Below, piece by piece: positions 8,839 to 16,620 of a stretch of DNA of 64,000 bases (positions are counted from its first letter, which is position 1; each line of letters begins with the position of its first letter). Where the stretch lies: positions 2,914,001 to 2,978,000 of the forward strand of contig NZ_CP076456.1 of assembly GCF_018866305.1 (NCBI RefSeq). The letters run 5' to 3'. A program made the translations under genes and the position numbers. The DNA is from Arthrobacter sunyaminii (lineage in GTDB: Bacteria > Actinomycetota > Actinomycetes > Actinomycetales > Micrococcaceae). Under the pieces are notes generated by a model that saw only the letters and a program-made list of their open reading frames with translations, did not search any database and was not told the origin of the DNA.

Positions 8839-9345
8839 ATGGTCCAAAGCAGAATGCACCGCGTGAACTCGGCGGTGGCTACTTTTCTGAGGCACCGGGT
8901 CGTCAGGTTCCTTATTGTCGGAGGACTCTCCTTCGCCATCGATCTGGGCCTGCTGATGATCCTGCATGAGGCGGCAGGGGTTGCTCTGTGGATCGCCACG
9001 CCCGTCGCCTTCATCACCAGCCTGGTGTTCAATTTCCTGATGCAGCGCATCTACACCTTTAGGGCCACGAACAAGGGTCACGTCAGCGCCGCAAAGTACG
9101 GGACGCTCGTGGTGTTCAACATCCTCGCCACTGACGCCATTGTGCTGCTGTTCGCCCAAACCGAGTTCACATACGCCGTCGGCAAGGTGGTCTCTACCGC
9201 ACTCACGATGGTGTGGAACTTCTTCATCTACAAGTACTGGATCTTCCCCGCCGCAAAGTCCGACGCCGCGGCCTCCGCAGCCGTTTCGACTGCACCTGTC
9301 GAGCCTGATGCCCACGGGCCGGGTGTCCGGAACCGCCTCCCCTGA
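8839..9345 (+). CDS. GtrA family membrane protein
   Basis: About 168 residues with four membrane segments; the opening FLRHRVVRFLIVGGLSFAID and the later NFLMQRIYTFR and VWNFFIYKYWIF are typical GtrA motifs. GtrA-like proteins are thought to move or present polyprenyl-phosphate-linked sugars for glycosylation of surface polymers. The start is uncertain. The frame stays open upstream to a TTG at 8788, a GGAGGG lies at 8800-8805, and ATGs occur at 8839 and 8854; I chose 8839. It is divergent from the DUF2142 gene. A hydrophilic Ala/Pro tail of about 30 residues follows the last TM segment. Confidence 0.85.
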   Translation: MVQSRMHRVNSAVATFLRHRVVRFLIVGGLSFAIDLGLLMILHEAAGVALWIATPVAFITSLVFNFLMQRIYTFRATNKGHVSAAKYGTLVVFNILATDAIVLLFAQTEFTYAVGKVVSTALTMVWNFFIYKYWIFPAAKSDAAASAAVSTAPVEPDAHGPGVRNRLP

Positions 9346-9454
9346 GCTGTTGTCCACCGCCCGTCCGGTGCCCGACATGCGCACTCCCGCTTTCAGGCTT
9401 TGCCGGGGGATCGAAGTAAATTAGAACTGTCAGCACATGCCGAAGGAGCCAAAT

Positions 9455-9787
9455 GTGAGCAACCGGAACGCAACGAAGACAGCCACCAAAGACGCTAAAT
9501 CCCTGCCCGTCCGCCACCCCGAATCTGGGCGCCGATACTCCTTGGAAGAGCTTGAGGCGCTGGCCGCCGAAGGTGATCCCTGGGCCCTGGGAAAGATGGA
9601 CGATTGGGACCTGTCCTTCTCCAACGAGTACAAGGGCTCGCTGACGGACCGCTGTCCCGATCCGGAGTGCGACCAGTACGGCGAGCCGGTGACCCTGTGC
9701 TACGGAGAAGACGGCGAACTGCTCGACGTCGACCACGGCGGCTGGGGCCACCCGCCCGCCGCTGAGGTCCAGGCCAAGGCGTCCTAG
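9455..9787 (+). CDS. Conserved-looking small hypothetical protein
   Basis: 110 residues, soluble, no signal peptide. I do not recognise a characterised family. A basic N-terminus rich in Lys/Thr is followed by SGRRYSLEELEALAAEGDPW, then an acidic part with three cysteines in DRCPDPECDQYG and TLCYG, which could bind a metal. The GTG start at 9455 has an excellent AAGGAG site 6 bases upstream, better than the ATG at 9437, which lacks one. It stands alone between gtrA and the convergent Tad operon. Similar proteins seem to occur in Micrococcaceae, but I cannot verify that here. Confidence 0.75.
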   Translation: MSNRNATKTATKDAKSLPVRHPESGRRYSLEELEALAAEGDPWALGKMDDWDLSFSNEYKGSLTDRCPDPECDQYGEPVTLCYGEDGELLDVDHGGWGHPPAAEVQAKAS

Positions 9788-9808
9788 CCGCACTGGATTA
9801 TCCTGCCG

Positions 9809-10294
9809 CTACTGGCTGAGTTGCGCCCTTGCCTCGCTCACCGCGGTGATCGGAATTCCGTCCGGCACCAGAAAATTCACCAGCGGCGGATGCACGACGC
9901 CGGTCAGCACAACCTTGGCGGTGCGGCCGTCAACCGTTCCGGTCTCAGAGTCAACGGCCAGACCAGGAAGCCGTTCTGCGGCGTCCGTCAGCGACAGATA
10001 ACGGTTCACCTCGGCCTGGACCGCTACCGGGGCCAGCACAGCCGCCGGTCCCTCCCCCGGCGCGGCAACATCCCCCAGCGAAAAAGTGTCGGCGGCCGCG
10101 AGCGCGGCTCCGTCCGCTGCGGAGAGCAGTTTCTTGTGTCCCAGATAGAGGGCAGAGGCGCCCATGACCACCGACACCACCAGCAGGCTCACCAGCATGT
10201 ATCCGATGATCAGAACGCCGATTTGGCCTTCCTCTCCCCGAAGAAGGAACCGTTGGCTACCCGTTGGTGCGGCAGCATCCGCAGTTCTCCTCAT
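9809..10294 (-). CDS. TadG-like / TadE-like pilus assembly protein
   Basis: 161 residues. The N-terminus carries GEEGQIGVLIIGYMLVSLLV, a single membrane segment preceded by a short acidic-Gly motif, then an extracytoplasmic part with AADGAALAAADTFS, the hallmark of TadG-type and actinobacterial helicase/secretion-neighbourhood TadE-like proteins. It is probably a minor pilin or assembly factor of the Tad machine. It overlaps the preceding TadE-like gene by 4 bases and is the last gene of the operon, convergent with the hypothetical gene at 9455. Confidence 0.82.
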   Translation of the reverse strand: MRRTADAAAPTGSQRFLLRGEEGQIGVLIIGYMLVSLLVVSVVMGASALYLGHKKLLSAADGAALAAADTFSLGDVAAPGEGPAAVLAPVAVQAEVNRYLSLTDAAERLPGLAVDSETGTVDGRTAKVVLTGVVHPPLVNFLVPDGIPITAVSEARAQLSQ

Positions 10295-10752
10295 CCGTAG
10301 CGCTCCACTATCTGGGTGGACGACGAGTCCACAGTCACGGGCGCAAAATCCATTCCCGGAACTCCCGGTGCCAGCGGCAGGGGAACGTCAAAGCGCACCA
10401 AAGCGGTCACCGTCGACCCCGCTGCCAGGCATTCTGCCGAACAGGAAATGTCCAACAGCATTTCCTCCGGCTCGAACCCGAAATCAGTGAACGCCAGCTC
10501 AGCCGCCGCCCTGGCCCGCTGTTCGCCGCTGACCGGGTCCTCCGCATCCACGTACACCCTCGCAGCCGCTTCAGCAGCGCCCACTGCGGCAAACGCTGCG
10601 CCCTGGACCTGCCCGGCCGTGACGATGAGATAGACCACGGGCACCAGCAGCACCAATCCGAGGAAGATGAACTCCACCACCGCGCTGCCTTCTTCACCGC
10701 TGCCGGCTGCGGCGTAGATCTGCTGCGGCTCCCTCCTACCCCCAGAATCCAT
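10291..10752 (-). CDS. TadE-like minor pilin
   Basis: 153 residues. A Gly/Ser-rich start leads to GSGEEGSAVVEFIFLGLVLL, a class III prepilin-like motif (Gly, then Glu at the fifth or sixth position and an aromatic residue) with a single TM helix, then an extracytoplasmic domain. Two cysteines (CSAEC) could form a disulfide. TadE-type proteins are processed minor pilins or initiation factors in Tad systems. It overlaps the previous gene by 17 bases and the next by 4, which implies coupled translation. Confidence 0.84.
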   Translation of the reverse strand: MDSGGRREPQQIYAAAGSGEEGSAVVEFIFLGLVLLVPVVYLIVTAGQVQGAAFAAVGAAEAAARVYVDAEDPVSGEQRARAAAELAFTDFGFEPEEMLLDISCSAECLAAGSTVTALVRFDVPLPLAPGVPGMDFAPVTVDSSSTQIVERYG

Positions 10753-11128
10753 GACCGGTCACCTCCAATCCGTCACTCGGGCCCAGGAAACCGATCACGG
10801 GAAGCGGAGCCCGAACCGTGACCTGCAGCGTCCGGACGCCGCTGACCGTCGTTTCCTCGTACGTCACGTTTTCCGCCAGCGAGTCATTCAGTGCAAGTCC
10901 GATCAGTTCTGCGGTGCGCTGCGCGCCGTCGGCCGGGGTGCGGTCAGCCAGCGTGCCGTACCGTGCGCCGGAAGCCGCTGCGTCAATCAGCGTATTGCGC
11001 ACATGCAGGACCAGGGCCAGCTGGATGATCGACATGAACAGCAGAGTCACCAGGGCGCCCACCATGACAAAGTCCACTACGGCTGATCCTGATTCCCGGC
11101 TGTGTGCGCCGGGAGGCGAGACCGTCAG
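10736..11128 (-). CDS. TadE-like minor pilin with probable CTG start
   Basis: About 130 residues. The core RESGSAVVDFVMVGALVTLL is a TadE-like prepilin motif and TM helix; VRNTLIDAAASGARYGTLAD after it is also typical. No ATG, GTG or TTG lies in frame between the pilin gene's stop and the motif. The only suitable codon is CTG at 11126-11128, which overlaps the TGA of the preceding gene (CTGA). Starting at the next in-frame GTG would cut the membrane motif. The frame extends open far upstream to 11362, but that part is an off-frame reading of the pilin gene. Start confidence is low; gene reality is high. Confidence 0.78.
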   Translation of the reverse strand: MTVSPPGAHSRESGSAVVDFVMVGALVTLLFMSIIQLALVLHVRNTLIDAAASGARYGTLADRTPADGAQRTAELIGLALNDSLAENVTYEETTVSGVRTLQVTVRAPLPVIGFLGPSDGLEVTGHGFWG

Positions 11129-11346
11129 GGGTTGACCTTGGCGATCGCCGCGTTGAACATGTTGCGGAGGGCATCTTCTGCCAGAAACAGGATCATAGCG
11201 ACCAGCGTGGCCGACATCAGGGTGATCATGACCCAGCCGGGGACGTCGCCGCGTTCGCGGTCCTCGCTCCTGAGCGTCTGTCCGAGACGTACGATCAGCG
11301 AGGTGCCGAGCAGAAGCAGGAGCCGCGGTGCGTGAATGGTGCGCAT
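11125..11346 (-). CDS. Small Flp-type pilin candidate (DUF4244-like)
   Basis: 73 residues placed where the major pilin sits in actinobacterial Tad operons. A basic leader of about 33 residues with a hydrophobic stretch (LLLLLGTSLIV) is followed by RGDVPGWVMITLMSATLVAM, a single long hydrophobic helix, and a short tail ending AAIAKVNP. Flp pilins are about this size, with cleavage after a Gly. The usual Gly-X4-Glu-Tyr site is not present, so processing is uncertain. No TadV prepilin peptidase is in the window. It lies 26 bases after tadC and overlaps the following TadE-like frame. Confidence 0.75.
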   Translation of the reverse strand: MRTIHAPRLLLLLGTSLIVRLGQTLRSEDRERGDVPGWVMITLMSATLVAMILFLAEDALRNMFNAAIAKVNP

Positions 11347-11372
11347 GGGATGTTCCTTTCATTGGGGTTGTC

Positions 11373-12314
11373 CTAGAGTCCGATTCCCAGGAGGGAAAGA
11401 CCGGGGAAAATCGAGAAGAGCACTGTCAGCGGAAGGACCCCGAAAACCAAGGGGATCATCATCGCGATCTCCTTCTTGCCGGCGCTTTCCATGAGTTCGC
11501 GTTTGGCCAGGTCCCGCACGTCCTGGGACTGTGCCCGCATGACGTCCGCCAGAGGGGTGCCGCGTTCGATCGCCACAGTCAAGCCGTCCACAAACCGGGA
11601 CAGCGGTGCGAGCCGGACCCGGTCCGAGAAATGCTGCAGCGCGTTGGTCAGGGGCACTCCGGAACGGGTTTCACCGAGGATGCGGGCAAACTCCCCGGCC
11701 AGTTCACCGTGGGCTGTGCGGGCGATCCGCTCAAGGGCGCCGTTGGCGCTTTCTCCGGCGCCCACGGCAAGGGCCATCATCTCCGCCAGGCTGGGAAACT
11801 CGGCGAGCATACGGGTCTCGCGGCTCGAAATCTGGGAGCTCAACCGGTAGTCGCGGAGGACGAACCCCAGGACCGCCCCCATGACGGTGCCGAAAATGAC
11901 ACCGGCCACGCCTAACCGGTCTATGCTGGCCAACCACACCGAAGCCACGCCGCCGCACAGGAAACCTCCGCCTGTCCACACCACCTGTTCGGCCCGGAAA
12001 TCCAGCACGCTCAGGCCCTGCCCAGCGCGTTCCAGACGGCGTTCAAGGTCCCGGGTGACCGGGTTGATCCGGTTGAGCCGGCGAACTGCCAGGTGCAGGG
12101 CCGGACGCAGGATCCGCTGCAGCGGGCCGAACGGTGTGAGGTCGCCTGCCGGCACAATCAGGAGGCGGGATCCCTGGCCGCCCGTGCGCAGCTGCGGAGC
12201 AATCCGTTCGCTGAATGTCACGGGCCGGAGCCAGGGCACCCGCAGGACGGCAAACCAGAGGGAGGCCCCTAGGGAGATACCCAAGGCGACCGCCAGGAAC
12301 CACGGCGCGCTCAC
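11373..12314 (-). CDS. tadC: Tad pilus inner-membrane platform protein TadC-like (T2SF domain)
   Basis: 313 residues with TM segments near both ends and in the middle. The cytoplasmic T2SF domain includes EFPSLAEMMALAVGAGESAN and VDGLTVAIERGTPLADVMRA, the conserved GspF/TadC signature. With TadB it forms the platform through which pilins are pushed by the TadA ATPase. It ends with a hydrophobic LTVLFSIFPGLSLLGIGL helix. The gene overlaps tadB by 4 bases. Confidence 0.9.
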   Translation of the reverse strand: MSAPWFLAVALGISLGASLWFAVLRVPWLRPVTFSERIAPQLRTGGQGSRLLIVPAGDLTPFGPLQRILRPALHLAVRRLNRINPVTRDLERRLERAGQGLSVLDFRAEQVVWTGGGFLCGGVASVWLASIDRLGVAGVIFGTVMGAVLGFVLRDYRLSSQISSRETRMLAEFPSLAEMMALAVGAGESANGALERIARTAHGELAGEFARILGETRSGVPLTNALQHFSDRVRLAPLSRFVDGLTVAIERGTPLADVMRAQSQDVRDLAKRELMESAGKKEIAMMIPLVFGVLPLTVLFSIFPGLSLLGIGL

Positions 12315-13165
12315 CGCAGCACCCGCTCTTCTTCGGGGAGCGCCCCGATTCTAAGCATGAGCCGGTAGCAGATCACGGAAATGACAATGCCGGCCGCCAG
12401 CACGGTTGCCCCGCCGGCAGTGTTGTAGGCGGCAACGGCTTCCGGACGGGCGGCAAGCAGAATCAGCACGATCCATGGGGCGGCGACGGCGAGCCGTGCA
12501 GCGTTGACTGTCCAGGACTGGCGGGCCAGAAGTTCGCTGCGGGTTCTCGCGTTGTCCCGCAGGAACTCGTTCAGGGTGCCGAGCAGACGTCCAAGGTCTG
12601 AGCCTCCCACCTCGCGGGTGAGGCGCAGTGCTTCGACGATGCGGTCTGCCACCGGATCCGCCAAGGTGGCTTTCAGCCGTGTCAGGGAGTGATCGAACTG
12701 TCCTCCGGATCGGTAATCTGCTGCAAACTCACGGAAAGGCTGCCTCAGCTCTTCCGGACCGTTCTCCCCCAGCTGGATCAATGCCTCCGGCAGGGACAAC
12801 CCGGCCCGGATGGCTGACCGCAGGTGATCCACGGCGTCCGGCCACAATTCCGCACGTGAGGTTCGCTGCTTCCGCGCCTGCCAACGGATCAGGAAGAGCG
12901 GCACACCGGCACCGAACAGGCCAAAGCAGGCGGCAATGGGTACGGCGCCTGTGCCGGCCAGCACCAGCAGCGCGACCAGCAGTCCGGCGGCGACGCTGGA
13001 CCCTACTACTGCCCGCGGAGTTACCCGCTGGATTCCTGCCTGCAGCAGTTCATCCTCCAGCCGTCTGCTCCGCGGACGCCGGGCCGACACGGGCGGAACC
13101 ACCCAGAAGGACCGCCATACCAGGAACAGTCCAAGGCCCAGCAGCAATCCCGCCGCGGCGCTCAT
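12311..13165 (-). CDS. tadB: Tad pilus inner-membrane platform protein TadB-like (T2SF domain)
   Basis: 284 residues. An N-terminal TM (AAAGLLLGLGLFLVW) and two more in AVVGSSVAAGLLVALLVLAG and FGLFGAGVPLFLI precede the T2SF core DHLRSAIRAGLSLPEALIQL; two TM segments end the protein. It is the usual partner of TadC. It overlaps tadA and tadC by 4 bases each (ATGA type), so the three genes are translationally coupled. Confidence 0.9.
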   Translation of the reverse strand: MSAAAGLLLGLGLFLVWRSFWVVPPVSARRPRSRRLEDELLQAGIQRVTPRAVVGSSVAAGLLVALLVLAGTGAVPIAACFGLFGAGVPLFLIRWQARKQRTSRAELWPDAVDHLRSAIRAGLSLPEALIQLGENGPEELRQPFREFAADYRSGGQFDHSLTRLKATLADPVADRIVEALRLTREVGGSDLGRLLGTLNEFLRDNARTRSELLARQSWTVNAARLAVAAPWIVLILLAARPEAVAAYNTAGGATVLAAGIVISVICYRLMLRIGALPEEERVLR

Positions 13166-14388
13166 GGCCGCACTTCCAGCAATTCGGCCACGTTGTAGCC
13201 GGCGCGGGCGAATTTCTCCGGTGCCGGCATGGACGCGGCCGTCACTTCCAGCCGCCCGTCGGTCCGCTGGAAAATGGATGACGCTTCAATCACGCCGTTC
13301 TCCACCCTGTTGCCAAGCGCCATGATCTCCACTACCTGGCGCTTACCGGCAGCGTTGCGGGCACAATGGATGACCAGATCAATGCAGGATGCCACGGTGG
13401 GCACCACGAAGGCACTGGAAATGTTGGCTCCGGCCAACAACGGCAGCGTACAGATTTTCGTGATCGCGTCATGGGCGCTGTTCGCATGGACACTGCACAT
13501 TCCGGGCAGACCCGAGTTCAGCGCGATCAGCATGTCCAGGCTTTCGGCTTCCCGAACCTCACCAACAATGAGGCGGTCCGGGCGCATGCGCAGAGCTTCT
13601 TTGACGAGCCTGCGCAGTGGGATTTCTCCGACACCTTCCAGGTTGGACTGCCGGCACTGCAGCCCCACCACGTCCCGCAGCGGCAGCTGCAGCTCGAAGA
13701 TTTCCTCAACCGTGACGACACGTTCCCGTGGGCCAATGGAAGCGCCCAGGCAGTTCAGCATGGTGGTCTTCCCGGCCTGCGTTGCTCCGGACACCAGGAC
13801 ATTCAGGCCGCTGGCAACTGCGGCACCCAGGAACCTTGCCGCCTGCGGTGTCAGGGTCCCCAGTTCCACCAAATGTTCCAGCCGGCTGGCGCGGGCAATG
13901 AATTTGCGGATGTTGACCGCCCAGTGACGCCGGGTAATGTCCGGGATCACCACGTGCAGGCGTGAGCCGTCCGGCAATGATGCATCAACAAACGGGGAGG
14001 AAAGATCCAGTCTGCGGCCTGAACTCTTGAGCATTCGTTCCACGAGGTCCCGCACCTGGTCCGCGGACAGGACCAGAGAGGTCAGCTCCGACCGCCCGTC
14101 ACGTGCCGCATAGATCTCAGTGGGTGAATTGATCCAGACTTCCTCCACCGTGGGGTCATCCAGCAACGGCTGAAGGGCTCCGAACCCGGCTACGGCGTCA
14201 AAGACGCGGCGGCGGGCGGGCTCCAATGCGCCCAGCGGTGGCAGCGAACCGAGGAGGGAACGCTCGTCGTAATCGGTAACCGCATCCTCGACCAGGCGCC
14301 GTACCTCCGCGAGCTGGCTGGCGGGGTCAAGGCCGCGCAGACGGATCAGTTCCCGGACCTCATCCTCCACAATTGCAACGGCGTCCAC
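13162..14388 (-). CDS. tadA: Tad pilus secretion ATPase TadA/CpaF
   Basis: 408-residue hexameric ATPase that powers pilin extrusion. Walker A GATQAGKT (201-208), an Asp-box-like VVTVEEIFELQL, Walker B RLIVGEVR (273-280) and a His-box SVHANSAHDA are intact. The N-terminal domain includes DPTVEEVWINSPTEIY, characteristic of CpaF. The GTG start has a GGGGGAAG ribosome site. It is first in a seven-gene operon. A TTATCCACA box sits about 130 bases upstream. The usual CpaB and CpaE genes are missing here and are found near 41-43 kb instead. Confidence 0.94.
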   Translation of the reverse strand: MDAVAIVEDEVRELIRLRGLDPASQLAEVRRLVEDAVTDYDERSLLGSLPPLGALEPARRRVFDAVAGFGALQPLLDDPTVEEVWINSPTEIYAARDGRSELTSLVLSADQVRDLVERMLKSSGRRLDLSSPFVDASLPDGSRLHVVIPDITRRHWAVNIRKFIARASRLEHLVELGTLTPQAARFLGAAVASGLNVLVSGATQAGKTTMLNCLGASIGPRERVVTVEEIFELQLPLRDVVGLQCRQSNLEGVGEIPLRRLVKEALRMRPDRLIVGEVREAESLDMLIALNSGLPGMCSVHANSAHDAITKICTLPLLAGANISSAFVVPTVASCIDLVIHCARNAAGKRQVVEIMALGNRVENGVIEASSIFQRTDGRLEVTAASMPAPEKFARAGYNVAELLEVRP

Positions 14389-14519
14389 TAGCTTCCCCCG
14401 GACTAAGCACGGAAAGGACGGATGTTGCCATCCTTGCCGTGAGACTGGTGCAGCCTGGTTGCGGCCACGGGGGTCAGATTAGGAGACTCACTGTCCAGAT
14501 ACGAGAGTGTTTTCATAAC

Positions 14520-14528
14520 TGTGGATAA
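14520..14528 (-). promoter_or_regulatory. TTATCCACA box upstream of the tadA operon
   Basis: Read on the minus strand (direction of tadA) the sequence is TTATCCACA within TGCTTATCCACAGTTATGAA. The same box occurs upstream of cpaB (42910-42918), and TTATCCACT upstream of comF (51591-51599), in the same orientation. It is also identical to a consensus DnaA box, so role is inferred. Confidence 0.4.
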
Positions 14529-14648
14529 GCAGGTAGTTCATACCCGGGACCCGTTCCGGAGGCTGGAGCATTGCCCGGGTAGAAGCCCGCTCCTACCCTT
14601 GAATCACTCCCAGTGGGATTCTGACGCCGGAAAGGAGGGATCCCTGGC

Positions 14649-15533
14649 ATGCCTGCCGTCGATATCCTGTTGCCCTATTACGGTGACGTGGACCTTATGA
14701 AGGCCGCAGTGGGCAGCGTGTTTGCGCAGACCCGCGAGGACTGGCTCCTGACAGTGCTGGACGACGCCTACCCGGACCCGGAGCCGCAGCGCTGGTTCGC
14801 GTCGCTGGAGGATCCGCGCGTCACCTATCTGCGCAACGAAACCAACCTCGGCGCCAATGGTAACTACCGGAAGGCCCTGGACATGGCCCAGGCCCCGGTG
14901 GTCGTTATCATGGGGGCCGACGACGTCATGCTGCCGTCCTATCTGGAGCACGTTACGGCCCTCCTGGACGAGTATCCGGAAGCCTCAGTGGCACAGCCTG
15001 GCGTGGAGATCATCGACGGCACGGGACATCGGGCGAAGACTCTGACCGACTCGGTGAAGTCCCTGACCGCCCCCTCCGGTCCGTATCCGGCGCTGGTTGG
15101 CGGTGAGCGGATGGCCGCCAGCCTCCTGCGGGCCGGCTGGCACTATTTCCCCGCCCTGGCCTGGCGCCGGGAAGCCATAGCGCATTTTGGGTTCCGCCCC
15201 GAGTTTGACGTTGTTCAGGACCTCGCGCTCCTGATGGACATCGCCGCCGCCGGCGGATCCATAGTGGTGGACGGCCCGGTTTCCTTCCAGTACCGGCGCC
15301 ATGCATCTTCGGACTCATCTGTGCGGGCAGCAGACGGTCGACGCTTCGACGAAGAGCGCCGGTACTTTCGGGAACAAACCAACCGATTCCGGGACCTGGG
15401 CTGGCCTCGTGCGGAACGGGCGGCCCGCTTCCACTGGACTTCAAGACTGAACGCCCTGACGGTGCTTCTGGCGTCCCTGCGGCATCCCTCCGTGCGCACG
15501 GCACAGAACATGACCCGTCACATCGTGGGATGA
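14649..15533 (+). CDS. Glycosyltransferase family 2
   Basis: 294-residue GT-A fold enzyme. The start VDILLPYYGDVDLMKAAVGS and the metal-binding region VVIMGADDVMLPSYLE (ADD motif) define GT2. The C-terminal part has FDVVQDLALLMDIAA and VSFQYRRHASSDSS, which closely resemble the minus-strand enzyme at 17997-18902, so the two are paralogues. It probably adds a sugar to a wall polysaccharide or lipid-linked intermediate; donor and acceptor are unknown. A good AGGAGGG site precedes the ATG. It is divergent from tadA, with which it shares 260 bases of regulatory DNA. Confidence 0.9.
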   Translation: MPAVDILLPYYGDVDLMKAAVGSVFAQTREDWLLTVLDDAYPDPEPQRWFASLEDPRVTYLRNETNLGANGNYRKALDMAQAPVVVIMGADDVMLPSYLEHVTALLDEYPEASVAQPGVEIIDGTGHRAKTLTDSVKSLTAPSGPYPALVGGERMAASLLRAGWHYFPALAWRREAIAHFGFRPEFDVVQDLALLMDIAAAGGSIVVDGPVSFQYRRHASSDSSVRAADGRRFDEERRYFREQTNRFRDLGWPRAERAARFHWTSRLNALTVLLASLRHPSVRTAQNMTRHIVG

Positions 15534-15555
15534 CGACGGCGGCTTGAAGGCGGCG

Positions 15556-16620
15556 CTACCGGGCCGGGTAGCCGGGAGCAGCAGGAAGATGGAAGTACTC
15601 CTCCAGCGTGCTGACACCTGATGAGTGAACGGCGAAGGCCAAGTCGACACCCACGAAACGCAGGTGCCACGGCTCATAGGCATAGCCGGTCACGGCAGAG
15701 GCTCCGGCAGGGTACCGGACGATAAACCCAAACCGATGGGCATTTTCTGCCGCCCACGCCCCGGCCGGGGTGTCTGCAAAGCAGGCCTGCAAAGAGCAGG
15801 CGCCATCCGCGGCGGCAATGTCCACGGCCAGTCCGGTCTGGTGCTCGCTGTAGCCCGGCCGGGCGGAGATGGCATCTGCCTGTTCCTGGCCGTACTGCGA
15901 GGTGTAGCCGCTGTACAGCTCGAACTGTGTCTCGAAGGGACGGTAGCCGCTGATGGCCCGGACCGTCACTCCGTCGGCGGCGGCCGCCTGCTGCAGGAGG
16001 ATCAGCGCTTCCGCCGGTTCAGCGCGCAGAAGCTGTCCGTCGACGCTCAGGAGATCCTCCGGAGCATAATCTTCCGGCTCCAGCGGGCGTTCTTTGTTGA
16101 CGACGACGGCGGTGTTCTTCGGGTTGTCGATGTCCAGGTCCACTGTGGCCGGCTCGGCAGGACGCCACGAAATGGTGCCGCGCTGGAAGCTTTGCGAACA
16201 GGTACCGCCGCTGCAGGCCGGGCTGGCAACCGGATAACCCAGCGGGCCATTCTCGAAGGAATACGTGGCCCAGGCCTCGCGGATGGCTCCCCACGAGGGC
16301 TGGGCGCCCGTGGCCGGGGACCACACAATTCCGCCGTGTTCATAGTTGCGGTAACAGCCGCCGTCGCGCAGGCCGCAGGTCTCTGCCCCCGTGGGCCTGC
16401 CAAGCCCGCTGTCCGTTCCACCCAACCGCTGATACTCCCGGTCGATGGCTGTTTCTGCCCGCTCAGCGCCTGTTTGGGCTGCCGGTGAAGCGACGGCGGC
16501 AGGAGCTCCGCCCAGAATCAGGACCAGGGCACAGACCGCTGCGGACAGGACCGAGAACCTCGGTCCTGTCCGGGCGGTCACTGGTGTCTTAGCCGTGGCG
16601 CGGTCCCTGCAGGCCGTCAC
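15556..16620 (-). CDS. LGFP-repeat D-alanyl-D-alanine carboxypeptidase (VanY family)
   Basis: 354 residues from the GTG at 16620. A signal peptide (RFSVLSAAVCALVLILGG, then ASPAAQ) is followed by two LGFP repeats (about 55-150; YQRLGGTDSGLGRPTG, then FENGPLGYPVASP) and a VanY domain (about 200-330). Zinc and catalytic residues are visible: SEHQTGLAVD (His260, Asp267) and EPWH (Glu316, His319). VanY enzymes trim the terminal D-Ala of peptidoglycan stems. LGFP repeats are associated with wall-anchored proteins in mycolate-containing actinobacteria, where they may contact arabinogalactan. The start overlaps the DUF2304 gene by 32 bases, and another GTG at 16581 is possible. Confidence 0.88.
   Translation of the reverse strand: MTACRDRATAKTPVTARTGPRFSVLSAAVCALVLILGGAPAAVASPAAQTGAERAETAIDREYQRLGGTDSGLGRPTGAETCGLRDGGCYRNYEHGGIVWSPATGAQPSWGAIREAWATYSFENGPLGYPVASPACSGGTCSQSFQRGTISWRPAEPATVDLDIDNPKNTAVVVNKERPLEPEDYAPEDLLSVDGQLLRAEPAEALILLQQAAAADGVTVRAISGYRPFETQFELYSGYTSQYGQEQADAISARPGYSEHQTGLAVDIAAADGACSLQACFADTPAGAWAAENAHRFGFIVRYPAGASAVTGYAYEPWHLRFVGVDLAFAVHSSGVSTLEEYFHLPAAPGYPAR

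Noticed and set aside
14406..14440. Hairpin just upstream of tadA as a terminator or riboswitch
   Set aside because: Two short interrupted 5-bp stems without a T tract or any known riboswitch core; too weak to call.
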